Positions 47,841 through 57,520 are shown, counted from the first letter of the stretch. The stretch is 64,000 nucleotides of DNA from a virus (IMGVR_UViG_3300032770_000002:166254-230253), one strand, 5' to 3'. The notes: generated by a model from the sequence alone, not told the origin. Program-made: numbers and translations.

Positions 47841-48566
47841 ATGAAGACCGTCAATCAACTTGTTGAATTTCTCTTTCATAGCTCGAAAGAACTGGCCTCG
47901 CTTGGTGATGACCAGCCGTTCTTTGAGGAGCTGAGCGCCGCTGTGCCTGTCAAGGTGTTGGACAAGCAACCGCTGGTTTCTGCCTTAAAGAAGGCTGGCA
48001 TTGAGGGCCTTGGCAACAACCTCAAGTCTGACGCGTCGGGCTTGTTCGCGGAGTTTGACAATACCGCTGATTATCAAGCATTTGTCGGCCAGCTTGTCGA
48101 TGGCGGAAAGCTTTATGACCTCGCTTCGTATGGGTGGGTCGCCACATACTGCGACGACACTTCGGCCCTGGGTGACACGCCCAAGTTTCGAGTCAATTTC
48201 CTTGACATCGGCGAGGTCGAGCCAGGTGACACCAAAGGACATGAGTCTGAAGACGCCGACATCATGGCCATGGACCGCGAGGCCGTCGCGGCCTATAAGG
48301 AAGTCAATGACCTCACAGGACGCAAGGACCAGTTGAAGAAAAAGGAAGAGACGGCGACCTACACTGAGAGTCGAAAGATTGTCGACAACCTGTCGAACGC
48401 CGCCCAAGTAGTGGACGAAATGCTGCGTCGTTCAGAGTCCAAGAAAGACAACACGGACAACACTGTTACCTGCCCAAAATGCCACACCGGGCACGTTAAA
48501 CAGAAGACCGTCAGCGGACAGAGCGAGTTTGAGTGCCAGGACTGTGGCCACACTTTTAAAAGATGA
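47841..48566 (+). CDS. Protein with C-terminal zinc ribbon
   Basis: 241 residues. N-terminal helical domain (QLVEFLFHSSKELASLGDDQP), a charged central helix, and a C-terminal zinc ribbon CPKCHTGHV ... CQDCGHTFKR, as in transcription or replication accessory proteins. The ribbon type is like TFIIS/primase ribbons by spacing only. ATGA-coupled to the next gene. Confidence 0.7.
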   Translation: MKTVNQLVEFLFHSSKELASLGDDQPFFEELSAAVPVKVLDKQPLVSALKKAGIEGLGNNLKSDASGLFAEFDNTADYQAFVGQLVDGGKLYDLASYGWVATYCDDTSALGDTPKFRVNFLDIGEVEPGDTKGHESEDADIMAMDREAVAAYKEVNDLTGRKDQLKKKEETATYTESRKIVDNLSNAAQVVDEMLRRSESKKDNTDNTVTCPKCHTGHVKQKTVSGQSEFECQDCGHTFKR

Positions 48567-49096
48567 GCGAGTTTGGCTTTGACCAAGAGTGGGCGTCGCA
48601 GGCCTTGCGTAATACTCAACGGGCCTTGGTCGAATTTTATGACGGTGAGGACCTGACGGACTGGCAGGAGCGCAAGATTCGCATTCAGCTTTACAACTTG
48701 GCCCGCTCCTACAAGGAGAAAAATGCTGACTACGCCAAGACCCTTGAGAAGTTCATTGAGATTTGGGAGAATCCCGCGAACAAGCTGGACGGCAACACGA
48801 ACATTGAGGCCGTCAACGCTTTAATTGGGGCCGCGAGTTTGGAAGCGGCGCGCGAGTGGCCGCTGCAGAATTTCTTCATGAACCTCGAGGCGTCACTTCG
48901 TCGAATCACCTCGTCTGAAAACAAGCTCCCTCGAATGCCAGTCGGCGGCAATGAACCGCCCAAGGGCATGACCGGCAAAAAACCACTTGGCGCTCAACTC
49001 CCGTCCATGTTTGGCCCAGAGAAGGAGATGCCGACCGGAGCACAACCTGAATTTCCAAAACCTGGAGAAGCTGAAAAACCAGAGCCTGCACTATGA
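48563..49096 (+). CDS. Hypothetical helical protein
   Basis: 177 residues (MSEFGFDQEWASQALRN...). Helical N-terminal two-thirds, then a Pro/Gly-rich tail (GGNEPPKGMTGKKPLGAQLP). ATGA-coupled on both sides. Function unknown. Confidence 0.65.
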   Translation: MSEFGFDQEWASQALRNTQRALVEFYDGEDLTDWQERKIRIQLYNLARSYKEKNADYAKTLEKFIEIWENPANKLDGNTNIEAVNALIGAASLEAAREWPLQNFFMNLEASLRRITSSENKLPRMPVGGNEPPKGMTGKKPLGAQLPSMFGPEKEMPTGAQPEFPKPGEAEKPEPAL

Positions 49097-49632
49097 GAAA
49101 GCAAATCGCGACAAAGTTACTCGAGCATCGGGTCGTCAATTTTTCATCGTTTATACCCGCTGGCTTGCTTGAGCCGGACGAGCTCGCGGAGGCGATTCGC
49201 TTGCGGTGGGTTGAGGGAACGCCCGAGACGGATGGGCGCCTTCACGTGACGCACCAGCTTGGCAAGATTGAGGAGATGGAAAATTCACGTGACGAACTTG
49301 GCCAAGGTGACACCGTCACAGTTGGTGAGGACGGCGAGAGCTACACCGGCACCGTTCACTCGATTGACAAGGACGGCGTGCGCGTCTCATTTGGCACTGG
49401 AACGGACACGGCGGGAAATGTCAAGAAGACGCCGAAGAAAGCTCAAGGCGGAGTGGCTTTATATCGGCCTGAAGAGCTTCAACGTGTAGCCCAGCCAAAG
49501 TTTGTGGCGCCTCCAGGCCAGCAGGCGACTGACCGCCAGCACCAGATGTTCGGCTACGCCAGGCAGATGATGGGCGGCGCGGCACCTACGTCCGGAAGCG
49601 GTGGACCTGGCGCTTTTGGACTGTCTCGCTGA
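49093..49632 (+). CDS. Hypothetical protein with KOW/SH3-like segment
   Basis: 179 residues. N-terminal helices, then GDTVTVGEDGESYTGTVHSIDKDGVRVSFG resembles a small SH3/KOW-type barrel, and a Gly/Pro-rich C-terminus. Converges with the membrane zinc-ribbon gene. Function unknown. Confidence 0.62.
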   Translation: MRKQIATKLLEHRVVNFSSFIPAGLLEPDELAEAIRLRWVEGTPETDGRLHVTHQLGKIEEMENSRDELGQGDTVTVGEDGESYTGTVHSIDKDGVRVSFGTGTDTAGNVKKTPKKAQGGVALYRPEELQRVAQPKFVAPPGQQATDRQHQMFGYARQMMGGAAPTSGSGGPGAFGLSR

Positions 49633-50085
49633 TCATTCCTTGGTCACGTTACCGCACTCCTTGCAGACATAGGTGGTGACGACGTTGTTCTCACCGATGG
49701 TTCGGTGTATTGCTTCCCTTTGGCCACCGCAGGAAACGCACCGTTCGACCTCCTCTTCAACTTCGAGATTCGTGCTTGGGCTGTGAATTTTGTCTAGCTC
49801 ACGCACCTTGTCGAGCTCACGTGTGTTGTCCTGTTTTTGGTCTTCAACAGTCAGGGCCTGATTTTCTGGGGTTGCCGGTCGAGTTGGCCTGGTCAGTGGA
49901 AGCAACGTTGACCAGCTTGTGCTTGGGATGGGCTGAGTGGTGTCCGACGTCGACTTTTTAAACAGGTCTTGCAGGGCCCTTAACGTCGACTTAAAAGCGA
50001 GAATCAAGACCACGGAAGAAACGATCTGGAGCGCCGCAAGAATCGCCAGGATAACGACCAGGATTGTGTTTGAATTTTGGTTCAC
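49633..50085 (-). CDS. Membrane-anchored zinc-ribbon protein
   Basis: 150 residues from GTG 50085. A transmembrane segment (about 8-31, TILVVILAILAALQIVSSVVL) is followed by a linker and a C-terminal zinc ribbon (CVSCGG ... CKECG). The start is 4 nt from the divergent TTTGTTTACAAA element, so it may share its control region. Function unknown. Confidence 0.7.
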   Translation of the reverse strand: MNQNSNTILVVILAILAALQIVSSVVLILAFKSTLRALQDLFKKSTSDTTQPIPSTSWSTLLPLTRPTRPATPENQALTVEDQKQDNTRELDKVRELDKIHSPSTNLEVEEEVERCVSCGGQREAIHRTIGENNVVTTYVCKECGNVTKE

Positions 50086-50088
50086 TTT

Positions 50089-50121
50089 TTTGTTTACAAA
50101 TTACGGTTGTTGTGGTATAGT
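50089..50121 (+). promoter_or_regulatory. Promoter with TTTGTTTACAAA element (leaderless)
   Basis: -35 TTTACA (50093-50098), spacer 17, TGTGG-extended -10 TATAGT (50116-50121), ATG 50128 after exactly 6 nt. Confidence 0.87.
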
Positions 50122-50127
50122 GTGGCC

Positions 50128-50349
50128 ATGATGACCGACGACATTCTTGACGGAGCAGAACTTGCTATTGATGACGGAAGCGCCAGGGAAGACTTGGACA
50201 GGCTGGAAGCCGCCGTCTCAAAGACCATCGCTGAGGACCAGTATTTCTGGGCCATTGAGATGGGCTTCAACAACACCGAAGCCTGCGCCATCGCTGACGC
50301 TGCTGTGATCGATTACAACTCGAGCTTTATCTTAGCTCGAGCCAATTGA
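50128..50349 (+). CDS. Small acidic protein with leaderless promoter
   Basis: 73 residues (MMTDDILDGAELAIDDGS...), strongly acidic N-terminus, helical throughout (REDLDRLEAAVSKTIAE). DNA-mimic or host-takeover roles are typical for such early acidic phage proteins, but nothing specific is recognised. Converges with the fibre-like gene with a 23-nt overlap. Confidence 0.7.
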   Translation: MMTDDILDGAELAIDDGSAREDLDRLEAAVSKTIAEDQYFWAIEMGFNNTEACAIADAAVIDYNSSFILARAN

Positions 50350-51625
50350 TGGAAAACGAGCAGGCGCTCGTCCCGGTATAACTGGTGAGCAGCAAAGTGA
50401 GCGTGCCAAGTGACCGAACGGCCCCTGAGCGGTCCAAACTGATCGGGTAACTCATTGCGATGTCCTTCGACACTGATTGCTTGCCGGCAGTTCCACCCGT
50501 TGGAACAAACCCCGATTGGATGACGAGGCCGCCAGTCAAGTTTGAATACGTTGCCCCAGTTGCGGCCTCAATAAATGAATAGGTGCTGTTGACGGCCGCG
50601 TAACTCGGAGCCGGGCTGAAGTTGCAACCGATGACGAGTTCCCACAGCACTTGATTCGCTCCTGACAGGATTTCAATCGAATCAAGCACGAAGAGTCCAC
50701 GATTTGTAAGCCCATTGAACGTGGTCAGCGGACGGAGTGAGACGGCCTGCGTGCGAGTGTCCTTGGCCGCGGTGACTGAGCCGTTGGTTGAAAAGTTTCT
50801 TCCAAGCCCAAATTCGAGGCCGCCTTCACTGATGACAGTCGCGCATTTAAACTGGGCCGACGCGGGACTTCCAAGGCCACTTGCGGCAACCACTTCGGCC
50901 ATGACTGGAAGCGTGGCCGTCTGCATGTATGGGACGCTCAGGACGTTGGCGCTCACAAATTGGTGCGCATAGGTGATGACGCCGTTAAAGTCAAAGCCAA
51001 CTCGGACACGGCCCATTGAGAGGAACTGCAGGTCGATGACAAGGATGAAGTCCTTGGTCGGGTCTAACGTGATCCCGCTGTAACCGGTCCCGTCGAGCCT
51101 GTCCAAGTTCCAGTTCGCTTGGGTAACGGTGTTGTTGACGATGCTGCCACTGGTTGACGTGCGGCGGTTAAACTGGAGCCCACTGGTGCCATTCTGTTCG
51201 TAGAAGATGCCATTGGACGCGTCCCCGTAGCCAAAGCGCTTGACTGCACCAGCTACTGCGGAGTTGAGCACGCCGGTCATGAAAATCAACTGTGACTTTC
51301 CTGGCTGATAAGGAACGTATTGAAAACTTTGGGTGAATGACGTCCCGCCAGAGGAGCCAGCGTTGACTTGCAGTGTTACCATCCTAGTGCTTGATGACCA
51401 AGATGGAGCAATGGCGTCAGTTCCGCTGTTTCCTGTCTCCATCCGCAGCGTGTCGGAGTTGTATTGGGTCTGTGACTCGAAGAGTGTTATCGGGTTGCTG
51501 ACACGTAGACGGCCAAAGGCGTCCACATTGTAGCAATCATTAAGCTCGACGACCGCTACTTCCGATTCCGGCGCTGTCGTGTATGGAACGCGAGTTACCC
51601 ACGACGGTAACGCTATTTGGGCCAC
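50327..51625 (-). CDS. Tail fibre/virion structural protein
   Basis: 432 residues, Gly/Thr/Ser/Asn-rich, beta-predominant. YNVDAFGRLRVSNPITLFESQ near residues 32-52 is a conserved opening of phage structural proteins, followed by alternating strands (GGTSFTQSFQYVPYQP). Similar composition to the fragment at the left edge. Probably a trimeric fibre or decoration protein. The start at 51625 is CGTGG context GTG/ATG-type on the minus strand; the gene is 14 nt from the polymerase gene. Confidence 0.72.
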   Translation of the reverse strand: MAQIALPSWVTRVPYTTAPESEVAVVELNDCYNVDAFGRLRVSNPITLFESQTQYNSDTLRMETGNSGTDAIAPSWSSSTRMVTLQVNAGSSGGTSFTQSFQYVPYQPGKSQLIFMTGVLNSAVAGAVKRFGYGDASNGIFYEQNGTSGLQFNRRTSTSGSIVNNTVTQANWNLDRLDGTGYSGITLDPTKDFILVIDLQFLSMGRVRVGFDFNGVITYAHQFVSANVLSVPYMQTATLPVMAEVVAASGLGSPASAQFKCATVISEGGLEFGLGRNFSTNGSVTAAKDTRTQAVSLRPLTTFNGLTNRGLFVLDSIEILSGANQVLWELVIGCNFSPAPSYAAVNSTYSFIEAATGATYSNLTGGLVIQSGFVPTGGTAGKQSVSKDIAMSYPISLDRSGAVRSLGTLTLLLTSYTGTSACSFSINWLELR

Positions 51626-51639
51626 GCATTTTAACTACC

Positions 51640-54600
51640 TTATTGGTCCTGTCGCTCATCTAGCAACTTGTCCCAATCGATGTCACCTGTCTTAGGAATG
51701 GTGCGCAGGTCGTAGTAGTTCTTGCCGATTTCACCGTCGCCGTCAAATGGCACGATCATCCAACTGAGGTCGACGTCGTCGCCGAACCAGAGCTGCATCA
51801 CCTCTGGCATGTTTTGAAGGACCGACATGACGATCTCATGGATAGTCGGCAACTCTGACCGCCGTCGGAAGTCGATGGCCAAGGAGTCGTGGACGGTTAG
51901 GACTAGCTTCGATTCCAGTTCGGCCTGTCGCATTAGGTCCTCAATGACGCACAGGCAAATCAGCATCATGTCTGAGGCCGTGGCTTGGATGAGGTGATTG
52001 CACCCAGCTCGCAAGGCCTTGTTGACCAGTCCTCGGTCATCGCTGAACACCTCTTCGAAGACTCGAACGCGCCCGAGGATGGAGACGGCCACGCCATATT
52101 CGAGGATGAACTGCTTGTATGCGGCAAGGTAATTTTTCAGCGTTGGATAGCTGTCGAAGAAGGCCTCAAGGAACTCTTCACAGGCCTCGAGCGTGAAGTA
52201 GACAGAGTCAGCCGCGAGCGTGCCTTGCAGGCCATTGGCTCCGCCACCATACCCCGTGAGAAAGTTGATCGTCTTTGAAATTTTACGCTGGATTTTGCAC
52301 TTCTTCGACTCTTCGGTTCGTCCCTGTTGCTGGAGCCACTCGTCAAACTCCTTCGTGCATTCCTCATAGGGTCGGTTGAAGATCTTGCTGTGTGACAGTG
52401 AGTGCAAGTCAATCCCATTCCAGTAAGCGTCGACCATGGCCGAATCGCCACACGCGGCGGCAATGAGGCGCAACTCAATCTGGCTCAGGTCATACGACAT
52501 GATGCCACCGTCTTCGCTGGCCCACCTGGAATTGTAGATGCGCTTGACGAAGGACTTTGTTGGAAGCTGCTGAAGGTTGGGGTCATGCGCGGCCAGCCTC
52601 CCAGAGCGAGTGCCCGGGATGATGAACTGTCCGTGGACACAACCATCAGCCATCAGGTGCGGGTGCTTCTCTCGGTGTTTCTTGTCAAGTCCTTCGGAGA
52701 ACGCATTGCGCATTGGCCTGATGTAGCTCGACCAAGCCTTGAAGAGGCGCCGGTAGTCGAGCATAGGCCTGATTGACTCGTGTTCAGCGGCCAGCGCGTT
52801 CAGCGTGTATTTGTCGACGGCCGCATACTTGAGCAGCTCATCTTTCGGTAACAGGCTAAAGTCAGCGTCGTCACCGTAGAGCTTTCGGCCTCCTTCAGTT
52901 AAGGCCTTGACTGGATACTCGAGGACGTCAAATAACAGTCCTTTGAGGACTTCCTTGTTTTCGAGGTCAAACTCCCACTCCGGGTCGTTGGCTACCTGCA
53001 CGTCACACCAGCTGAGAATGCGTGGGTCGCTTTCACGAATTTTGTGCTTTGCCTCAGCGATTTGGCGTGGAAGAAATGTCTCTTGGTTTTGAAGCTCAGC
53101 GAGGTCGACGTGCATTCCACGGGCCATCATCTTGATGAGCGTGCGTGAGGCCGGCGAGATGACCTTATTGTAGACCGTGTTGCGTGAAATGGGCGTAAAC
53201 CGCCTGAACCGGCCACGGTTGGTCACGTGGGCCAGTGGGATCTGGTAGACAGGCGCCTCCTCAAGCTTATTCTGGAGCGCCCGGTGGCACAGGTGGGTTG
53301 CCTCAACGTCACCCATGACGTAGCACTTAAGGTGCGTGTCCCAATACTCCGTGGGACACCGGGCGTAGTGCCCACCAAAATCTGGGTGCATCTGCTCCTT
53401 GAACAGCTCAATGAGGAGCGTAAAGTCCTCTTCGTAGCCTGCAATGTCCGGCGCGTATGTGTAGGCGAGGAGCTCAAGGCCAAGCGATCCACGTTGCTGG
53501 CGGAGCGTGTAAGCTTCATGCCACGTGTCAAACTTCATGGACGGCGCGATGACGTCAATGCTATCAGGGCCAAGGTCGGCCATCTCGAAAAGGGCGTCAA
53601 AGGTCAGGTTGTGGCCAACGACGTTGGAGACACGAAAAACTTCGAGGACGTAGGGTCGTAGCTCATCGAGGTGGCCAAGAAGCGGGCTTTCAGGGTAGTC
53701 CCACGGAAAGCCAATGGACTGCGGCTGCCCTTGGTCGTCAACCCATCGAAACATCTTGAAGACGACGCCCTGCCGAACGTCAAGAAGTTGTTTCTTGATC
53801 ATCTTCCAACCCCACGGCTTGAGGCCGCTCGTTTCGGTGTCGAACGTCACCTCAGTTCCAGGGTGCTCAATGATCCACATCAATTTCGACTTGATGTGCT
53901 CGACGTCAGTGGAGATGTCATACCAGGGCCGAAAATAGTTCGGTGGTTGGATGCCATTGACGGCCACGGTCATGGCCTTTTTGACGTGAAGCCGCCACCG
54001 GTCAATGACCTGCCTGTTTTGCGTGGCCCAGACGATTCGTGGATTTTGAATCGGAAGGAGCGTCACTCTTTCAGTTGGAATTGGCCCAAAGAGCGGGTGG
54101 CCAGTGATGGTGGAGTGTTCTGGGTCGCGTGGGTCTGGGCGTGGCAGGACATTTTCCTTGTCCGTCAGCCAATCGTCAGGCCAGCCGCGCCACGTCAACA
54201 CGCGGCCACCCCAATCTTGGGCATTTGACTTGTGGCTTAGCAGACCAAGGACAACGCTGCCAATGGGCATGATGACCTTTGGCGTGTGGTCACGCAGCTC
54301 TTGGATGACGTGATTTCTGCACCACCCTCCTTTGGTGCCGAAGTCGGGCCGCTTTCCTATTCGCGCGGAACACCGGGTGATCGGGACCCACCGAATCCGA
54401 CTGAGGTCAAACTTTGTCTCGATGGCCAATTCGGCCATGACCTTGTGGACAAACCCTGACACGCCGTCTTTTCCAAGGTCGCCAGAGTCATCTTCACGGG
54501 CGGACACGCTTTCGTAGATGACGGTGATAAGCGGCTCTTCACTTCCGGCGTAATTGATAAATGGGTTTTTAGCGCCGCTGGTGTGCAGTCCACACTTTGC

Positions 54601-54846
54601 GCAGATGGGTGAGTCCGGCCCTGGAATGAGCAGCGAGCCATTAAGCGGGTTAACTGGGTCAAAGCTTGTAACCTGGTTGCGTTCATCCCCTTGAACTCCG
54701 TGGACCCACTTCAATGTGTCGCGAAAAACTTTGTTGACTGACTTGAGGTCGAGCGGCCGACCATCGTAGTCCTGAAATATGTGGCGCGGCTTCTTCTGAC
54801 GTCGTGGCTGTGGGACGTTAATCAGATCAAGCTGCTTGTTGGACAT
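51640..54846 (-). CDS. Family A DNA polymerase with fused UDG-like and exonuclease domains
   Basis: 1068 residues. N-terminal ~80-260: CAKCGLH, TRCSAR and GGWCRNHV give the four-Cys Fe-S pattern of family 4 UDGs with MPIGSVVLGLL. Middle: FDTETSGLKPW (Exo I), GHNLTFDALF (Exo II), MGDVEATHL (Exo III). C-terminus: MSYDLSQIELRLIA (pol motif A), KISKTINFLTGYG (motif B), VLTVHDSLAIDF (motif C, HDS). It replicates the genome. Its partnership with PurZ recalls the DpoZ-type polymerases of Z-genome phages. Confidence 0.92.
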   Translation of the reverse strand: MSNKQLDLINVPQPRRQKKPRHIFQDYDGRPLDLKSVNKVFRDTLKWVHGVQGDERNQVTSFDPVNPLNGSLLIPGPDSPICAKCGLHTSGAKNPFINYAGSEEPLITVIYESVSAREDDSGDLGKDGVSGFVHKVMAELAIETKFDLSRIRWVPITRCSARIGKRPDFGTKGGWCRNHVIQELRDHTPKVIMPIGSVVLGLLSHKSNAQDWGGRVLTWRGWPDDWLTDKENVLPRPDPRDPEHSTITGHPLFGPIPTERVTLLPIQNPRIVWATQNRQVIDRWRLHVKKAMTVAVNGIQPPNYFRPWYDISTDVEHIKSKLMWIIEHPGTEVTFDTETSGLKPWGWKMIKKQLLDVRQGVVFKMFRWVDDQGQPQSIGFPWDYPESPLLGHLDELRPYVLEVFRVSNVVGHNLTFDALFEMADLGPDSIDVIAPSMKFDTWHEAYTLRQQRGSLGLELLAYTYAPDIAGYEEDFTLLIELFKEQMHPDFGGHYARCPTEYWDTHLKCYVMGDVEATHLCHRALQNKLEEAPVYQIPLAHVTNRGRFRRFTPISRNTVYNKVISPASRTLIKMMARGMHVDLAELQNQETFLPRQIAEAKHKIRESDPRILSWCDVQVANDPEWEFDLENKEVLKGLLFDVLEYPVKALTEGGRKLYGDDADFSLLPKDELLKYAAVDKYTLNALAAEHESIRPMLDYRRLFKAWSSYIRPMRNAFSEGLDKKHREKHPHLMADGCVHGQFIIPGTRSGRLAAHDPNLQQLPTKSFVKRIYNSRWASEDGGIMSYDLSQIELRLIAAACGDSAMVDAYWNGIDLHSLSHSKIFNRPYEECTKEFDEWLQQQGRTEESKKCKIQRKISKTINFLTGYGGGANGLQGTLAADSVYFTLEACEEFLEAFFDSYPTLKNYLAAYKQFILEYGVAVSILGRVRVFEEVFSDDRGLVNKALRAGCNHLIQATASDMMLICLCVIEDLMRQAELESKLVLTVHDSLAIDFRRRSELPTIHEIVMSVLQNMPEVMQLWFGDDVDLSWMIVPFDGDGEIGKNYYDLRTIPKTGDIDWDKLLDERQDQ

Positions 54847-54868
54847 ATAATTCTAAGCACTGCTCTAG

Positions 54869-55831
54869 ATGAGAACACCGCGGCCGCCATCGCCTTTGCC
54901 TTGTTTTGGACTTTGGACCGAAAGTCTTCAGCCTTGTGTCGTGTGCCCGCACCGTCCGGCGTGTCAGAACTCAAATCAAGCTAGAAAACAACGCGTCCCG
55001 ATTGAAAGCGTCCAAGTCGAACTGGCGCCAAAAAAGCTGGCTGAGGACGTGGCCGTTAAGGAAAGCTTGGACCAGCTGTATGACTTGACCCACGTCATCG
55101 TCTATGACCGGCCAGCGAAAGATAAGATCTCACGCATTGACGACTATGAAACGCGTTACGATGAGATCTGCGACCAGCTTGGGTGCTCACGCCAGCTGTT
55201 CATGCTCGCGGTCATGACCAGTGCTTTTGCCGCTGACAAGGACCAGGTATTTTGGGCGAACATGCTGTTCGGGCCAAGTGCAATTTCACGCTACGAGCAA
55301 TACAAGGAGATGTGCCGGGTTAAGTTTGGCCAATTTGACTTGACGTCCATCGAACTGACTCGGCCGTCAGCTTCCCGTGGCCGATTTTTGAGCAGTGAGC
55401 AGATCTTCGGTGATTTCGTCATTGACGCCATCATCAACAAGGAGAATGAGATTTCATTTTGGAACCTTTACAGGTTTCGCGAGCTGGCTTTTGACCCGTT
55501 TTGGCTGGCCATTGAGGACAGTTATTTGGACACCGTTCTCAAGCCGCACTTGAATGGTCTGATTGAAAAGACCGGTGAGACGAGCCACTTCCGGTCCAAC
55601 GTCGCTCAAGCTAGGCGGGCGCTTTTAAAACACAAGGCCCACGCACTGACAGTGTTTAAACTTCGTGGTCTCGTTCTTAAGGACGCGATGCGGCTCGTTC
55701 TTCATCGCTATCGCTTGAATGAACACGATTTTCTCTTCGAGCCGCAATTCACGGATGCCGTTCATTTTTGGACATCTTTAGGTTTGGCCATTCGGCGCGT
55801 TGAGTTGCTGCGCCTGCTTGGCGACTTATGA
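54869..55831 (+). CDS. Hypothetical protein with N-terminal four-Cys motif
   Basis: 320 residues from ATG 54869. CVVCPHRPACQ with an upstream PCF gives four cysteines for a metal or Fe-S site within the first 35 residues. The rest is helical and charged (ISRIDDYETRYDEICDQLGCS). Located between polymerase and DnaB-like helicase, so a primase- or loader-like replication role is plausible but unproven. The N-terminal ~45 codons may be less certain. Confidence 0.65.
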   Translation: MRTPRPPSPLPCFGLWTESLQPCVVCPHRPACQNSNQARKQRVPIESVQVELAPKKLAEDVAVKESLDQLYDLTHVIVYDRPAKDKISRIDDYETRYDEICDQLGCSRQLFMLAVMTSAFAADKDQVFWANMLFGPSAISRYEQYKEMCRVKFGQFDLTSIELTRPSASRGRFLSSEQIFGDFVIDAIINKENEISFWNLYRFRELAFDPFWLAIEDSYLDTVLKPHLNGLIEKTGETSHFRSNVAQARRALLKHKAHALTVFKLRGLVLKDAMRLVLHRYRLNEHDFLFEPQFTDAVHFWTSLGLAIRRVELLRLLGDL

Positions 55832-55846
55832 TCGAAAGAGCTTTGA

Positions 55847-57259
55847 ATGCCTGAAGTTTCAGACCAATCCTTTAATTTTTCGCCAGAATTTCAAGACTTA
55901 ATCCTGTCTTGCATTGTCAAGGAACACCAGGAGTTTGGCTTTCTCACGATCAACCTTTCAGCGCGCCACTTTACCGGGTTGCAAGCGTCGGTCATCGCGA
56001 AGGTCATGCTTGAATATATTGGCATCTACACCACGCCGCCGTCTTTTCCGATGCTCTATGAGCTCTCCAGATCGGAGGCCGTCCGCCACGGGATGGACAA
56101 GACCCAGCTCTCGGACTACGTCAAGAAGCTTGAGGACATGGACACGACGCGGCACTGGCGCAAGGTCAAGGACAAGGTGGCCAACTTCATCAAGGAGCGT
56201 GAGATCATCGCGACGCACCGTCGGTCACTTGAGTCCATGCGTGAGGGAACGCCTTTTGACTACGTGACGGAGTTCACCAAGGCTGTCAACGTCTGCAATG
56301 ACTTGAATGAGATGGGGCTTCTGTTCGACCCAACGGACACGGCCAAGACGATCAGGAAGGTGACGTCACGCGGCTACGGCGTCAGGTGCGGGTATCCGCT
56401 GATTGACAACCACTTCCCATGGGGCTTTATGCCAGGTGAGCTCATTGTCCCATTGGCCCCACCCAAGTCCTGCAAAACGACCTTGTGTTTGAATTTTGCA
56501 TTCAACATGGTTTCGCCAGCCGTTGACGTTGACGTGCTCTATTACACCTGCGAGATCAGCCAAGAGATTGCGTTGCTTCGCCAGGCCTGTCGATTGGCCC
56601 GCCTTCCACTGGCGTCAATCTTTCAGAATCCGGACCTTTTCATCGAGCAGTTCAACCAGGCTTTTGCGACAATCGGGTTTCGTTCACGGCTTTTGTTTAA
56701 GGGCTTTGCGTCCAACACGGCCACGATTTCAGACATTCAAAATCACGCGCTGGCCATCAAGGCCATGGGGCTGGAACCGAAGGCCATCTTCATTGACTAT
56801 GCCGAGCGCGTCAAATACTCGAAGCCAGTCGGTGAAGCGAAAGACCACCGGTTGTCGGCTAACATCTTCAGTGAGGCTAGAGCGTTCGGAACAAACCTCG
56901 AGTGCCCAGTCTTCATGCCTGAACGCTGCAACGCGGAGACCGTGTCAAAAGCTGTCCCGAACATGACGTCATTCCAAGGGTCTTTCGAAAAAGGAGGCAT
57001 TGTCGACTACGCGTTTGGAATTTGCATGACGGAGCAGGAGAAGTTGAACAACATCTTTCGCCTGTTCTTTTTCCTGGCCCGCAATCAAAAGTCGATGCAG
57101 TATTTTCGAGGCACGCTTGACCTTGAGACATACCGAATGGAGGTGAATGAGGAGATCGAGTATGCCCCGGATCCTGACGATCATGTGGCCGTTAGAGCGC
57201 GCCAAAGCAGGACGCGGAACAGCGGCGACCACGCTTTGCCAACGGAGCTTCAAGAATGA
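55847..57259 (+). CDS. DnaB-like replicative helicase
   Basis: 470 residues. N-terminal helical region (about 1-170), then a RecA-like ATPase: LAPPKSCKTT (Walker A, 203-212), TCEISQEIALLRQA, IFIDYAERV (Walker B), and GGIVDYAFGICM with an Arg-containing late segment. Pattern fits DnaB/T7 gp4-type helicases with an unusual 'PPKSCKT' P-loop. Unwinds DNA ahead of the polymerase; the neighbouring gene may be its partner. Confidence 0.85.
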   Translation: MPEVSDQSFNFSPEFQDLILSCIVKEHQEFGFLTINLSARHFTGLQASVIAKVMLEYIGIYTTPPSFPMLYELSRSEAVRHGMDKTQLSDYVKKLEDMDTTRHWRKVKDKVANFIKEREIIATHRRSLESMREGTPFDYVTEFTKAVNVCNDLNEMGLLFDPTDTAKTIRKVTSRGYGVRCGYPLIDNHFPWGFMPGELIVPLAPPKSCKTTLCLNFAFNMVSPAVDVDVLYYTCEISQEIALLRQACRLARLPLASIFQNPDLFIEQFNQAFATIGFRSRLLFKGFASNTATISDIQNHALAIKAMGLEPKAIFIDYAERVKYSKPVGEAKDHRLSANIFSEARAFGTNLECPVFMPERCNAETVSKAVPNMTSFQGSFEKGGIVDYAFGICMTEQEKLNNIFRLFFFLARNQKSMQYFRGTLDLETYRMEVNEEIEYAPDPDDHVAVRARQSRTRNSGDHALPTELQE

Positions 57260-57474
57260 ACGTTCGACTGTGGTTTGTCAGAGACAATCCCGGCGGTTTG
57301 TCGAGGATTTATTCACGCATTCCGAGTTCACGAAATCCGGATGACTTTGACATGATTCTCATTCCACGAAGTCAAATTGAACGCTGTCAAAAGTGGCCAG
57401 TCAAGGAGGGTGAAAGGTGGCCTGAGCACCACATTACTATTCCGGACTGGCTTGCCCAAAAGAAGGGCCTGTAA
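57256..57474 (+). CDS. Small hypothetical protein
   Basis: 72 residues (MNVRLWFVRDNPGGLSR...), ATGA-coupled to the DnaB-like gene. Compact, aromatic-rich (RWPEHHITIPDWLAQKKG). Function unknown. Confidence 0.7.
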   Translation: MNVRLWFVRDNPGGLSRIYSRIPSSRNPDDFDMILIPRSQIERCQKWPVKEGERWPEHHITIPDWLAQKKGL

Positions 57475-57487
57475 ATTTTTTCAATTT

Positions 57488-57520
57488 TTTGTTTACAACT
57501 TCGGTTCGTTGTGGTATATT
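57488..57520 (+). promoter_or_regulatory. Promoter with TTTGTTTACAA element (short leader)
   Basis: -35 TTTACA (57492-57497), spacer 17, TGTGG-extended -10 TATATT (57515-57520). The ATG is 13 nt downstream, so a leader of about 7 nt. Confidence 0.83.

Noticed and set aside
52402-52776. 124-residue plus-strand frame opposite the polymerase
   Set aside because: Antisense shadow inside motif-bearing polymerase coding sequence.
53671-54228. 185-residue plus-strand open frame opposite the polymerase
   Set aside because: Overlaps a clear polymerase in antisense, no motif, no promoter.
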